A model generated the notes under the pieces. The model was not told the origin of the DNA. It saw nothing but the letters and a program-made list of their open reading frames with translations, and searched no databases. Position numbers and translations under genes: made by a program. 64,000 nt of DNA from Flavonifractor hominis (GTDB lineage: Bacteria; Bacillota; Clostridia; Oscillospirales; Oscillospiraceae), in the NCBI RefSeq assembly GCF_040095835.1, contig NZ_JBBMFT010000010.1, forward strand, positions 1 through 64,000, read 5' to 3'. Shown here piece after piece: positions 41,801 to 48,020 of this stretch. Position 1 is the first letter of the stretch; each line of letters starts with the position of its first letter.

Positions 41801-42145
41801 GGGGAGGCCGTCCGGTGGGCTGCCAGCGAAGGGATCGTCACCGGCTACGGCAACAACAAATTTGGGCCCGACGATCCCATCACTCGGGAGCAGATGGCTA
41901 CCATGCTCTACCGCTATGCACAGCACAAGGGCTACGATGTAAGCATCGGCGAGAACACCAATCTTCTCTCCTATACGGACTTTGCCGATCTGGGAGAGTA
42001 TGCGATCTCCGCTATGCAGTGGGCCTGCGGTGCCGGGATCATCAACGGTACCAGTGACCGTACACTCACTCCCCTTGGCAGCGCCACCCGCGCTCAGGTC
42101 GCTGTCATGCTCATGCGGTTCTGCACGGAATATGTGAGCTGGTAA
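32891..42145 (+). CDS. Giant exported SLH-domain surface protein, 3,084 residues
   Basis: Signal peptide 'MKKRLLAMFLSLCMVLTMLP' with AFA cleavage, then a multidomain extracellular protein. Readable parts: an N-terminal helical region with 'ELLDTLGLLDEDGN'; a beta-rich region with a Big_2-like module (about residues 765-860, 'GTWSSNNPDVATITQEGQIE'); several Ig/CARDB-like beta-sandwiches (about 2400-2600, 'FTPIVFTLRNTGTTPLADLN'); a sialidase-propeller-like stretch (about 2040-2350, 'SDSGASWTTKQLTDNASPDL' resembling Asp-box repeats); a bacterial beta-repeat (about 2815-2890); and three SLH repeats (about 2900-3080, 'LPFVDVPLGTWYEEGVRSVY') that anchor the protein to cell-wall polymers. No complete enzymatic site is identified. 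It is probably an adhesin or substrate-binding surface fibre. GAGGAGAGGAG precedes the ATG. Confidence 0.88.
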   Translation: MKKRLLAMFLSLCMVLTMLPSAAFAAVSGLVHNTPEQNQSLLEQLQGFTGESYEEIYELLDTLGLLDEDGNLVTDQTIDLDGETYTLEEIEALLNDPNTDLTQVAEVDGVPISLKDLATIIAIERQLQYLQEKYFTGATFEGESLENLNSLLEQLQGEGMTLAANSDQVVFDTSNVQVKDNTYYISTPDVTIPRGTTLSIKFKVDFSNVLKAMGFWGEESASNMFNRGLAVYLSDQTSDRYSLGNNSGEIIYFFTPEEMSQVDGTEYTLTTDAFRNDYTGPLYLCISAPGISDYATTWKNYLSFGEISFGDIWQNVSFYDAQGFFFQGGSGLSDCWNGYFSISNPLPAMTGSASASQEMTSSNEIDYELVSQIGFSLALSSDLEALEQTLTYLQQCLDTLDSDSAIRTHVTATIKQENTDDYQNITGEQHRTLIVPESVLLGANPYIDANSVTGFPLSLPSGGGTADISYNIISTTMSSYPAVYPLNFLLKLSICKDDTVQWDQISDGDFDETYVYYVNGYTATTTKSSFELVNDGEAPILTVSAPQGTYRSGDVIPITITADEFIQATNDTKITINNTPYTLEDLHGSTSGKYITFFYEVKEMDDGVLTVGVASNSGITDYWGNEAKEVNNVTVSGVTLDTPILKNAVENLDVTYDESGKALNFSISADQDPKYQQMYSKYLNDPTGLMRLLIRVNSAEAVEHTVTMVESADDSYAFTAVPYSIAPSAEEQTVTIQLQVKEGEDWVTVSWATNSVTIAKRVDVAGVAVSVVGAGTDYNYTIALSDQNVPKLQAAVTPEGAATSGTWSSNNPDVATITQEGQIELQSKTGTVSFRYTADNGTPEDSSDDQYADSELFTVVAGDKLTLLVPEYAQESLLQSGSNAAVKWNTNVFELYPEKDVTFTVKLYKGTDTTGELVQTYTVENPADSETKVTSYTIPAADLAVSYPQSQYTVEVSIAEPEQRSATSSITVLSPPTEMRLTSDKTDLTDGETASLTCTIHNNPDAAGTLSATRMADGADAAVSANTCLSTTTPTSGQTVTFTPEAVESGLYDTYTITFTENETGSPDFAPSSDSIVLRVYRSGALEIQPDGPITLDNTSKVDGTLPTDSAAILALRQELGLIEYVSINADAYNWSSFRDGIKWVSDHPESVGVYYRQGGLWDNIEDLGYETYLPQTQMAVSATADGTATITATHAATGMSDSVTVDVKTLRDKFYLFQVTPAETTDVTYTNGAGQTKTIQTNKDGILALYEPSGIVSDVYLRSGSDKEPNLGTILNSALSSGERDAAKLQLYPLNTVTLRPAAKAELYLVNPDGTPFANETVTLRGGVYLGGYYCESAQMGPTSNSLISGATDGTYTTDEDGKLTVYMDATQFEAEGYTGQLTNAALDYWFELSDMDNNKYYPTLVNIQGSMSADRILRTGSAVVTLEEVPQGQEEQPFLTAQTMAYGKQSGDDLQVRDVMGSTGRVGPNSTYKYAELTSYFMLWGVEAEDGKATVTMTGEDGFAPKGQTVTDSTFPFSSIPIVTNTTVLTKETMTDSGWLKPETAAKLRACVYQNDQLLKDVSMPFQVIDLTDVKLVNEDAKAVVLDMQGSFVNGLGSGSSQFSFGNSSISSAFNGDISEMLASAANSSNPLFKVLITPTEDSTVFNVLIWGGYDSLELEDFDYDQDGLSMNYELLDTERQVGVPSVGDLSDMAQGNYHPGQDLKQNYLKTTNSGLDFGAQLTGCYEGQFYYDTDQHEWAFRVVSGGFTAGAGVSFEANVNFWAGPVPITASFGAGLALQLDFKAATVYTDQQSDATLANWTDEAKASDSVNDFLTTLRINGYISAFGGVGFDYSIVALKIGLFGKLTGDSTNQFLSQTYLTSGQQRNGQALGVEGEVGIKVVVKLLFISYDGALVSGKVNYNQKFGDYQYINDYWTGTGTSTTSLSGTPTLLSRSYLAAYANGERTWNNPGFDSTATVVQNDANPGSEPVVNDDGSLSAYISDENSQDFYDSRIVAGAVGTEGTVIDDDSDDTNNGFGDLSPSLSGTSRFTVAAWSRLSTNLEKNADEVISPDEQKQLLNSTEIMVATTSDSGASWTTKQLTDNASPDLAPATAVGGDHAVVFWRNVYTSDTAYGSNPDNLTSFDTKDTIYFSRYDGSDWSDAQMVYNGSLGGVVGLKTAMLSDGTSIVVFTLDRGSSDPENPMEGYELAYRVVQADGTLGDLVVLTNDEETDSNPQVVTADGSFILGWYSTQDGGDIRLQAVGANGQLYNGSSENAIPASVKAISQEDALNINSNFQFAKQNGQGVDGLTLVWAETASNADGEADHSVLYGTQLCKIDGTMYLSSPQALVTLPDRTLSNSFSAWKDSSGKISAYIFGSQYSETETETVAGVAVPADTDQLLTGGGSLTTAAVSVDAISVDYADLQVNSFTPIVFTLRNTGTTPLADLNVEVGTYASNPVTLNPGESASVTVLYQTGSTITNPTYTVSANSAASLASGTLHLDYNDVGISSMKVVSENAGKRTIQVTLYNDSAAQLENSGRTVELSLYTDSEHTEPANVTLEGSQNGVSVSGNTVTLSGDALRRMDLGSMTFQVTYDLGSYVTGTLNQKEVPASGVYLYAKAEGKENDQAMAEYATGNNTSAVLLTGAYARTGEKTTLNVTQTNDDVTTAVVELKNNSLQEQTTATLVATLLDDKGQPLETKTTSISGALSGESSQTSTVAFTKLGSRVVVHAAAAGEDSLNFDGLFVSMDDFTADESGVLTYAISDVSAYGTLVTAISGDNEKVTINNVETNSLYVPIGVGNTVITVNIGSDVYTLHIASTHTNEDDDASSYNIAVEAGDNGKVTSNRNTASAGTTVTLTATPDNGYRLAGLTVTSRTGKTITLNDKGNGTYTFTMPESSVTVKATFAEITSDDLPFVDVPLGTWYEEGVRSVYEHGLMTGTSATTFSPDVTTTRSMIATILWRLEGSPVVDYTLTFDDVDLSSWYGEAVRWAASEGIVTGYGNNKFGPDDPITREQMATMLYRYAQHKGYDVSIGENTNLLSYTDFADLGEYAISAMQWACGAGIINGTSDRTLTPLGSATRAQVAVMLMRFCTEYVSW

Positions 42146-42156
42146 CCCTCCAACAG

Positions 42157-42203
42157 AAAACAGCAGCCCCCATTGACCTTTGATCAATGGGGGCTGCTGT
42201 TTT
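42157..42203 (+). terminator. Terminator of the giant SLH gene
   Basis: A 20-bp perfect stem (AAAACAGCAGCCCCCATTGA and complement) followed by TTTTT; the A run on the other side also suits the convergent 42260 gene. Confidence 0.9.
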
Positions 42204-42259
42204 TTCTGTCGCCATATGCTCTCTTCTGGCTCTTCACAAAGGAAACCAGCCTTGCTTTC

Positions 42260-42886
42260 TTACCAAAATTCAGCTATTTTTTCTGAAAGAAATGCATGGA
42301 ACTGTTCCGTTGTATGCGTTGTCAAATCGGATTTTTGCAGTACCATAACACGTTCTGCATAAACAAACAAGATCATATCCTCCGTCTCAACGGCACACTC
42401 AAACTCATGATAGGGCACCGGCCTGCTCACGTTGTTATCCACTGCTATCGTCATTCCGGTGTCTGAAAAGGAAACGGTAGTCTCCTCTTCACTTGAACGG
42501 CTGCCCACGCTTTCCAATAGCTTTCGGGCCGCTTTCTCAAAGGCATTCACCCTGTGTTTTCGGCTGCGCCACAGTCCGCCGATGCCGGCGCCTATGGCAA
42601 ATGCACCCGCAATAAGCGGGACAGTCAACTCTTGCGGTTCCATCAGCCCGGGGACAAAGAGCAAAATACCCAAGATCAGACAGATCACACTCAGGACTTT
42701 GGTGCGGAGCCTGCTTCTCGTCTTCCCCCCCGGCAGAGCACGCAACCGGTCGGTCACGTTCCATAAAGCGGGATACTTTTTGCGCGATATCAGCTCCGTG
42801 CGTTTTTCAAGTGCCTTTCCAACCTGTGGTAAAAATTTCTCTCTGTCATACGGACTGATTCGAAAAATATAATCTGTATGCTCCAT
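42260..42886 (-). CDS. YcxB-like membrane protein
   Basis: A 208-residue protein with an N-terminal cytoplasmic part ('MEHTDYIFRISPYDREKFLP'), two adjacent hydrophobic helices around residues 68-106, and a C-terminal YcxB-like domain ('VSFSDTGMTIAVDNNVSRPV' then 'VYAERVMVLQKSDL'). The family has no established function. GGGGGCGG lies about 5 nt before ATG 42886; the frame is open to 43078, but that part crosses the promoter. Its promoter carries the same CTTAAG direct repeat as the ABC exporter operon, so it is probably part of the same regulon. Confidence 0.72.
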   Translation of the reverse strand: MEHTDYIFRISPYDREKFLPQVGKALEKRTELISRKKYPALWNVTDRLRALPGGKTRSRLRTKVLSVICLILGILLFVPGLMEPQELTVPLIAGAFAIGAGIGGLWRSRKHRVNAFEKAARKLLESVGSRSSEEETTVSFSDTGMTIAVDNNVSRPVPYHEFECAVETEDMILFVYAERVMVLQKSDLTTHTTEQFHAFLSEKIAEFW

Positions 42887-42988
42887 CGTTCCGCCCCCCT
42901 GGTCTGCCGTCCATCCTCTCATACACGCATCGTTATCCGTCTGCAGCAAACCCAAGCTCTTCCGGCTTTTCTCTCTCGCGTTTTTGAG

Positions 42989-43043
42989 ATTATACCACAG
43001 CAACCGATCGGGGCATATAAATATTCTCTTAAGTTTTCTTAAG
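42989..43043 (-). promoter_or_regulatory. Promoter and direct-repeat operator of the YcxB-like gene
   Basis: On the minus strand TATAAT (42994-42989) has a poor -35 (TATGCC). Immediately upstream, read on the plus strand, are CTCTTAAG TTTTCTTAAG (43026-43043): two CTTAAG hexamers with a 10-bp period, the same element and layout as at 13491-13510. Confidence 0.5.
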
Positions 43044-43124
43044 ACGCAGGCATCCGAACCGTCCGCTGCATGGGACATAAAACGCCTGATTTCGCCCTAT
43101 TTCCACTTAATTTGAAAAAAGTAA

Positions 43125-43153
43125 TTGACAGGAAGAAAATCTTATGCTATTTT
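43125..43153 (+). promoter_or_regulatory. Promoter of the polyamine operon
   Basis: A perfect TTGACA (43125-43130), 17-nt spacer and TATTTT (43148-43153). Transcription would start near 43160, giving a leader of about 390 nt before the arginine decarboxylase start at 43552. Confidence 0.55.
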
Positions 43154-43159
43154 TTTGAG

Positions 43160-43531
43160 AGAATTTGACTGGAGTTTATCTGGCCAAGAATACTGGGACC
43201 ACTTCTTCGGAAGTTAAGGCCATACGGACAGCCGGGTCCACTGCCGATTGGCGGTTTGCCGCCTTATTGATTGAGTTAAAAGCTCAAATTTTATAAGTTG
43301 GTTACTTTATAACCGAAATGCGTTTGTACGCAGACTTGTGAAACGGTCAATAAAAGAGTAGTAAAAGTATCTTGTTGCTATATAGACTCTCAGTACCAGA
43401 TGTATTTTCCGGCGTCCTATCTGTATTCCCCTCCCCCATTCCTATTGAACAGCGAAAACAGATGATCCCGGATTTTATTATGTACGAATTGATCTGAACA
43501 CAAGCTGCCTGAGCGCAGCTTGTGTTTTTTT
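43160..43531 (+). promoter_or_regulatory. Structured leader RNA with terminator/antiterminator (candidate riboswitch)
   Basis: No coding gene is visible. Paired elements: a UUCG-capped hairpin ACTTC/GAAGT (43201-43214); TGGCC (43181-43185) with GGCCA (43218-43222); GGACC (43196-43200) with GGTCC (43235-43239), interleaved with the previous pair as in a pseudoknot; GGCGG/CCGCC (43250-43263); and TGCG/CGCA (43318-43332). At the 3' end a strong terminator (43498-43531) stands 20 nt before the first gene. GCAGACTTGTG (43330-43340) can pair with terminator arm CACAAGCTGC (43499-43508), with one bulged A, forming an exclusive antiterminator. I do not recognise a known riboswitch class. A 21-codon frame at 43400 containing Pro-Pro-Pro has no ribosome site. 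Confidence 0.5.
43498..43531 (+). terminator. Attenuator-type terminator in the polyamine operon leader
   Basis: Arms ACACAAGCTGC and GCAGCTTGTGT, 6-nt loop, then TTTTTTT, ending 20 nt before the start codon of the first gene. No gene lies upstream on this strand for 1.4 kb, so it must act on the operon's own leader transcript. Confidence 0.8.
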
Positions 43532-43551
43532 GTGCTTTGAGGTGTTGGAAG

Positions 43552-45021
43552 ATGAAAAGAGAGCATATCCCGGACCAAAGCAAAGCCCCGATCTACGAGG
43601 CGCTTCAGACCTTCCGTCAGATGCGGGTGGTCCCGTTTGACGTGCCCGGACACAAGCGTGGGCGCGGAAACCCCGAATTGACCCGCTTTCTGGGCGAGCA
43701 GTGCGTCAGCATCGACGTGAACAGCATGAAGCCTCTGGACAACCTGTGTCACCCCATCTCGGTGATCCGGCAGGCGGAGGAACTGGCCGCCGATGCCTTC
43801 GGCGCGGCCCACGCCTTTTTGATGGTAGGCGGCACCACCAGTTCGGTGCAGACCATGGTGCTGGCTACCTGCAAGCGGGGAGACAAGATCATCATGCCGC
43901 GCAACGTCCACCGCAGCGTCATCAATGCGCTGGTCCTCTGCGGAGCCATCCCCGTGTACGTAAACCCAGAGGTGGACCACCGTCTGGGCATCTCTCTGGG
44001 CATGAAGCGGGAGCAGGTGGCCAAGGCCATCCGGGAGAATCCCGACGCGGTGGCCGTGCTGGTGAACAACCCCACCTACTACGGCATCTGCAGCGACCTG
44101 CGCTCCATCGTGAAAATGGCCCACGACGCCGGGATGTACTGTCTGGCCGATGAAGCCCACGGCACTCACTTCTATTTTGGAGAGAATATGCCAGTCTCCG
44201 CCATGGCCGCCGGAGCGGACATGGCCGCGGTGTCCATGCACAAAAGCGGCGGCAGCCTTACCCAGTCCAGCCTGCTGCTCACCGGCCCCAACATTCAGGA
44301 GGGCCATGTACGCAAGATCATCAACCTCACCCAAACCACCTCCGGCAGCTATCTGCTGATGTCCAGCCTGGACATCAGCAGGCGGAACCTGGCCCTGCGC
44401 GGCAAAGAGGTCTTTCGCCACGTTGTGTCCATGGCGGAGTACGCCCGGGAGGAGATCAACGCCATAGGCGGCTACTATGCGTTCGGCCGGGAGCTGGTCA
44501 ATGGGGACTCTATTTTTGACTTTGATCCCACCAAGCTCAGCGTCCACACCCGGGACATCGGTCTGGCCGGCATCGAGGTCTACGATCTGCTCCGGGATGA
44601 GTACGACATCCAGATCGAGTTCGGCGATATCGGCAATATCCTGGCTTACCTGTCCATCGGCGACCGTTATCAGGAGCTGGAGCGGCTGGTCAGCGCCCTG
44701 GCGGAGATCCGCCGTCGTTACCAGACCGATGGCAGCGGCCTGATGAATCAGGAGTACATCGATCCTGAGGTCGTCACCAGCCCCCAGGAAGCTTTTTATG
44801 CCGACAAGCGCAGCGTCCCACTGGAGGACAGTGTGGGCAAGGTTTGCAGTGAATTCGTCATGTGCTATCCCCCCGGTATTCCCATTCTGGCCCCCGGCGA
44901 GCGCATCACCGCCGAAATTCTGGACTACATCCGTTACGCCAAGGCCAAGGGCTGCTCCATGACCGGCACCGAAGACCCGGAAATCGAACGGATCAACATT
45001 CTGGCTGAGGAGGTACGATGA
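43552..45021 (+). CDS. speA: Arginine decarboxylase (Orn/Lys/Arg decarboxylase family)
   Basis: A 489-residue PLP enzyme of the fold-type I Orn/Lys/Arg decarboxylase family, short form as in Bacillus SpeA. Seen: 'VPFDVPGHKRGRGNPELTRF' at the N-terminus, 'HAFLMVGGTTSSVQTMVLAT', Asp-Glu-Ala-His 'CLADEAHGTHFYF' that contacts PLP, and the Schiff-base lysine in 'VSMHKSGGSLTQSSLLL'. Arginine as substrate is inferred from the agmatinase two genes downstream; lysine or ornithine activity cannot be excluded. The start at 43552 has GAGGTG 7-8 nt upstream. It is the first gene of a five-gene polyamine operon and overlaps speE by 1 nt. Confidence 0.9.
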   Translation: MKREHIPDQSKAPIYEALQTFRQMRVVPFDVPGHKRGRGNPELTRFLGEQCVSIDVNSMKPLDNLCHPISVIRQAEELAADAFGAAHAFLMVGGTTSSVQTMVLATCKRGDKIIMPRNVHRSVINALVLCGAIPVYVNPEVDHRLGISLGMKREQVAKAIRENPDAVAVLVNNPTYYGICSDLRSIVKMAHDAGMYCLADEAHGTHFYFGENMPVSAMAAGADMAAVSMHKSGGSLTQSSLLLTGPNIQEGHVRKIINLTQTTSGSYLLMSSLDISRRNLALRGKEVFRHVVSMAEYAREEINAIGGYYAFGRELVNGDSIFDFDPTKLSVHTRDIGLAGIEVYDLLRDEYDIQIEFGDIGNILAYLSIGDRYQELERLVSALAEIRRRYQTDGSGLMNQEYIDPEVVTSPQEAFYADKRSVPLEDSVGKVCSEFVMCYPPGIPILAPGERITAEILDYIRYAKAKGCSMTGTEDPEIERINILAEEVR

Positions 45022-45875
45022 TGGAGCTCTGGTTCAGTGAATTTCACACCCCCGACGTCAAGCACAGCCTGCGGGTCAACCGGCACCTCTATTCTCAGAA
45101 GAGCGACTATCAGCAGATCGATATCTACGATACCCCGGAGTTCGGCAAGGTACTCACTCTGGACGGCAATGTAATGCTCACCGAGCGGGATGAGTTCATC
45201 TACGACGAGATGATCACCCATGTGCCCATGGCGGTCCACCCCAATGTCCGGGACGTGCTGGTCATCGGCGCCGGAGACGGAGGCGTTGTCCGTGAGCTGG
45301 CCCGATATGAGTGCATCCAGTCCATCGACCTGGTGGAGATGGACGAGCAGGTGGTCAATGCCTGCCGGCAGTATCTGCCGGAAAACGCCTGCCGGCTGGA
45401 TGACAAACGAGTGCACATCTACTTTGACAACGCCCTGCGCTTCATCCGCCGCCGCCATGCTCAGTACGACCTGATCATCGTGGATTCCACCGATCCCTTC
45501 GGCCCTTCCGAGGGATATTTTACCCGGGAGTTCTACGGCATCTGCTACAATGCCCTGCGGGAGGACGGCATCATGGTCAATCAGCAGGGCAGTCCCTTCT
45601 ACCGCCATGACGCCGAGGCCATCCAGCGCAGCCACAAGCGTATCGTCAGCACCTTCCCCATCAGCCGGGTCTATCAGGCCCACATCCCCACCTATGCCGC
45701 AGGGTACTGGCTGTTTGGCTTTGCCAGTAAAAAATACCACCCTATTGACGACTTTGACCGGGAAAAGTGGCTCAAGCTCCATCTGAAAACCAAGTATTAC
45801 ACCGTCCGCCTCCACGCGGGAGCGTTTTTCCTGCCCGCATTTCTGGAGGAGATGTTGGAGGAAGTGGAAAAATGA
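45021..45875 (+). CDS. speE: Spermidine synthase (polyamine aminopropyltransferase)
   Basis: A 284-residue aminopropyltransferase with Rossmann motif 'VLVIGAGDGGVVRELARYEC', the Asp pair 'IIVDSTDPFGPSEGYFTREF' and N-terminal beta domain 'MELWFSEFHTPDVKHSLRVN'. It transfers the aminopropyl group of decarboxylated SAM to putrescine. No SAM decarboxylase (speD) is in the operon. Two adjacent Met codons (45018, 45021) are possible; 45021 has the better spacing (7 nt) to GGAGG. Its last codons overlap speB by 4 nt. Confidence 0.92.
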   Translation: MELWFSEFHTPDVKHSLRVNRHLYSQKSDYQQIDIYDTPEFGKVLTLDGNVMLTERDEFIYDEMITHVPMAVHPNVRDVLVIGAGDGGVVRELARYECIQSIDLVEMDEQVVNACRQYLPENACRLDDKRVHIYFDNALRFIRRRHAQYDLIIVDSTDPFGPSEGYFTREFYGICYNALREDGIMVNQQGSPFYRHDAEAIQRSHKRIVSTFPISRVYQAHIPTYAAGYWLFGFASKKYHPIDDFDREKWLKLHLKTKYYTVRLHAGAFFLPAFLEEMLEEVEK

Positions 45876-46726
45876 ATCCCAATATCGAAACCTTTATCGG
45901 CTGCGACTGCCCCTTTGAGATGGCAGACATCGTCCTCTTCGGCGCCCCCTTCGACTCCACCACCAGCTTCCGCCCCGGCGCCCGGTTCGGCTCGTCTGCC
46001 ATGCGCCATGAGAGCTTCGGCCTGGAGACCTACAGCCCCTATCAGGATAAGGATCTTACCGACTGCCGTGTGTTTGACAGCGGCGATCTAGAACTTTGCT
46101 TCGGCAGCGCGGAGGCTGCGCTCCATGACATTGAAGCGCGGGCCGAAGAGATCCTGTCCGCCGGCAAGCTGCCCCTGCTGCTGGGTGGAGAGCACCTGGT
46201 GACGCTGGGCAGTGTGCGGGCCGTTCACAAACGCCACCCGGAGATGCACATCATCCATTTTGACGCCCACGCTGACCTGCGGGATGACTACCTGGGGGCC
46301 AAGCTCAGCCACGCCTGCGTCATCCGCCGCTGTCACGAGCTGGTGGGAGACGGGCACATCCACCAGTTCTGCATCCGCAGCGGCGACCGGGAGGAGTTCC
46401 GTTTCGCCAAGGACCATACCGATCTGCACCCCTTCTGCTTTGACGGCCTGGACACGCTGACCGAGGCTCTGGCCCGGAGCGGCGCTCCCGTCTACTTCAC
46501 CATCGACCTGGACTGTCTGGACCCCTCCGCCTTCCCGGGCACCGGCACCCCGGAAGCGGGCGGCGTCACCTTCCCCCAGCTGCTGGAAGCCATCCGAATG
46601 GTGGCCCGTACCAACGTGGTGGGGGCCGACGTGAACGAACTGGCCCCCATGCTGGACCCCAGCGGTGTCTCCACCGCCGCCGCCTGCAAGGTGCTGCGGG
46701 AACTGCTGCTGGCCCTGTCCGAATAA
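45872..46726 (+). CDS. speB: Agmatinase (ureohydrolase family)
   Basis: A 284-residue binuclear-manganese ureohydrolase: 'GGEHLVTLGSVRA', 'HIIHFDAHADLRDDYLGAKL' and 'FTIDLDCLDPSAFPGTGTPE' supply the metal ligands. It converts agmatine to putrescine and urea, directly after arginine decarboxylase in the pathway. The start is ATG 45872, overlapping the speE stop, with GGAGGAAG upstream; the frame's earlier Met at 45767 lies inside speE. Confidence 0.93.
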   Translation: MNPNIETFIGCDCPFEMADIVLFGAPFDSTTSFRPGARFGSSAMRHESFGLETYSPYQDKDLTDCRVFDSGDLELCFGSAEAALHDIEARAEEILSAGKLPLLLGGEHLVTLGSVRAVHKRHPEMHIIHFDAHADLRDDYLGAKLSHACVIRRCHELVGDGHIHQFCIRSGDREEFRFAKDHTDLHPFCFDGLDTLTEALARSGAPVYFTIDLDCLDPSAFPGTGTPEAGGVTFPQLLEAIRMVARTNVVGADVNELAPMLDPSGVSTAAACKVLRELLLALSE

Positions 46727-46760
46727 CCGATTCATTTCATTGACATAAAGGAGAATCACT

Positions 46761-48020
46761 ATGAGCAGAGTATTAGTCATCGGCTGCGGCGGCGTGGCCA
46801 ACGTAGCCATCCGTAAGTGCTGCCAGGTCAGCGACGTATTCACCGAGCTGTGCATCGCCAGCCGCACCAAGTCCAAGTGCGACCAGCTGGCCGCTGAGCT
46901 TCAGGGCAAGACTGCCACCAAGATCACCACCGCCCAGGTAGACGCCGACCATGTGGAGGAGGTCATCGCCCTCATCAAGAGCTACCAGCCTGACCTGGTG
47001 ATGAACATCGCCCTGCCCTACCAGGATCTGACCATCATGGACGCCTGCCTGGCGTGCGGCGTCAACTACATGGACACCGCCAACTACGAGCCCGAGGACA
47101 TCGAGGAGCCCGAGTGGAAGGCCGCCTATGAGAAGCGCTGCAAGGAGAAGGGTTTCTCCGCCTACTTCGACTACACCTGGCAGTGGGCGTATCGGGAGAA
47201 GTTTGAGAAGGCCGGCCTCACCGCTCTGCTGGGCTGCGGCTTCGACCCGGGTGTGACCCAGGCCTACTGCGCCTACGCCAAGAAGCATGAATTCGACACC
47301 ATCGATACCATCGATATCCTGGACTGCAACGGCGGCGATCACGGCTACCCCTTCGCCACCAACTTCAACCCCGAAGTGAACCTGCGGGAGGTGTCCGCCC
47401 CCGGCTCCTACTGGGAGGACGGCCACTGGGTGGAGATCCCCGCCATGAGCATCAAGCGGGAGTATCACTTTGACCAGGTGGGCGAGAAGGACATGTACCT
47501 GCTGCACCACGAGGAGATCGAGTCCCTGGCCGAGAACATCCCCGAGGTCAAGCGCATCCGTTTCTTCATGACCTTCGGCCAGAGCTATCTCACCCACATG
47601 AAGTGTCTGGAGAACGTGGGGATGCTGTCCACCACTCCCGTGGAGTTTGAAGGCCATCAGATCGTGCCCATCAAGTTCCTGAAGGCCCTGCTGCCCGACC
47701 CCGCCAGTCTGGGTCCCCGTACCCACGGCAAGACCAACATCGGCTGCATCTTCACCGGCAAGAAGGACGGCAAGGACAAGACTTACTACATCTACAACGT
47801 CTGCGACCACCAGGAGTGCTACAAGGAGGTGGCCAGCCAGGCCGTCAGCTACACCACCGGTGTGCCCGCCATGTGCGGCGCTCTCATGCTGCTCACCGGC
47901 AAGTGGACCCAGAAGGGCGTGCACACGGTGGAGGAGTTTGATCCCGATCCCTTCCTGGATGCTCTGGACAAGTACGGTCTGCCCCGCAGCGAGAACCACA
48001 ACCCCGTACTGGTGGACTGA
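46761..48020 (+). CDS. Carboxyspermidine / carboxynorspermidine dehydrogenase
   Basis: A 419-residue saccharopine-dehydrogenase-fold enzyme. The nucleotide-binding N-terminus is 'MSRVLVIGCGGVANVAIRKC'; the family block 'GVNYMDTANYEPEDIEEPEW' and 'LLGCGFDPGVTQAYCAYAKK' follow. It condenses putrescine with aspartate semialdehyde and reduces the imine to carboxyspermidine. The neighbour nspC, one base away, decarboxylates the product, which makes the assignment strong. AAGGAG lies 7 nt upstream of ATG 46761. Confidence 0.92.
   Translation: MSRVLVIGCGGVANVAIRKCCQVSDVFTELCIASRTKSKCDQLAAELQGKTATKITTAQVDADHVEEVIALIKSYQPDLVMNIALPYQDLTIMDACLACGVNYMDTANYEPEDIEEPEWKAAYEKRCKEKGFSAYFDYTWQWAYREKFEKAGLTALLGCGFDPGVTQAYCAYAKKHEFDTIDTIDILDCNGGDHGYPFATNFNPEVNLREVSAPGSYWEDGHWVEIPAMSIKREYHFDQVGEKDMYLLHHEEIESLAENIPEVKRIRFFMTFGQSYLTHMKCLENVGMLSTTPVEFEGHQIVPIKFLKALLPDPASLGPRTHGKTNIGCIFTGKKDGKDKTYYIYNVCDHQECYKEVASQAVSYTTGVPAMCGALMLLTGKWTQKGVHTVEEFDPDPFLDALDKYGLPRSENHNPVLVD

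Noticed and set aside
34364..42187. A 2,607-codon open frame on the strand opposite the giant SLH gene
   Set aside because: Its translation is Gly/Val/His/Ala-rich, without signal peptide or recognisable domain, and it has no ribosome site. It arises because the sense gene uses GC-ending codons and rarely the codons whose complements are stops. The sense product has a signal peptide and SLH domains.
43160..43300. Resemblance of part of the polyamine leader to guanidine (ykkC-type) riboswitches
   Set aside because: Only an ACGG loop-like tetramer and scattered GGAC/GGTCC pairs are shared; the conserved core of those classes is not present.
43400..43465. A 21-codon frame with Pro-Pro-Pro in the polyamine leader, attractive as a stalling leader peptide
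   Set aside because: No ribosome-binding sequence precedes its ATG; mentioned only as a weak possibility.
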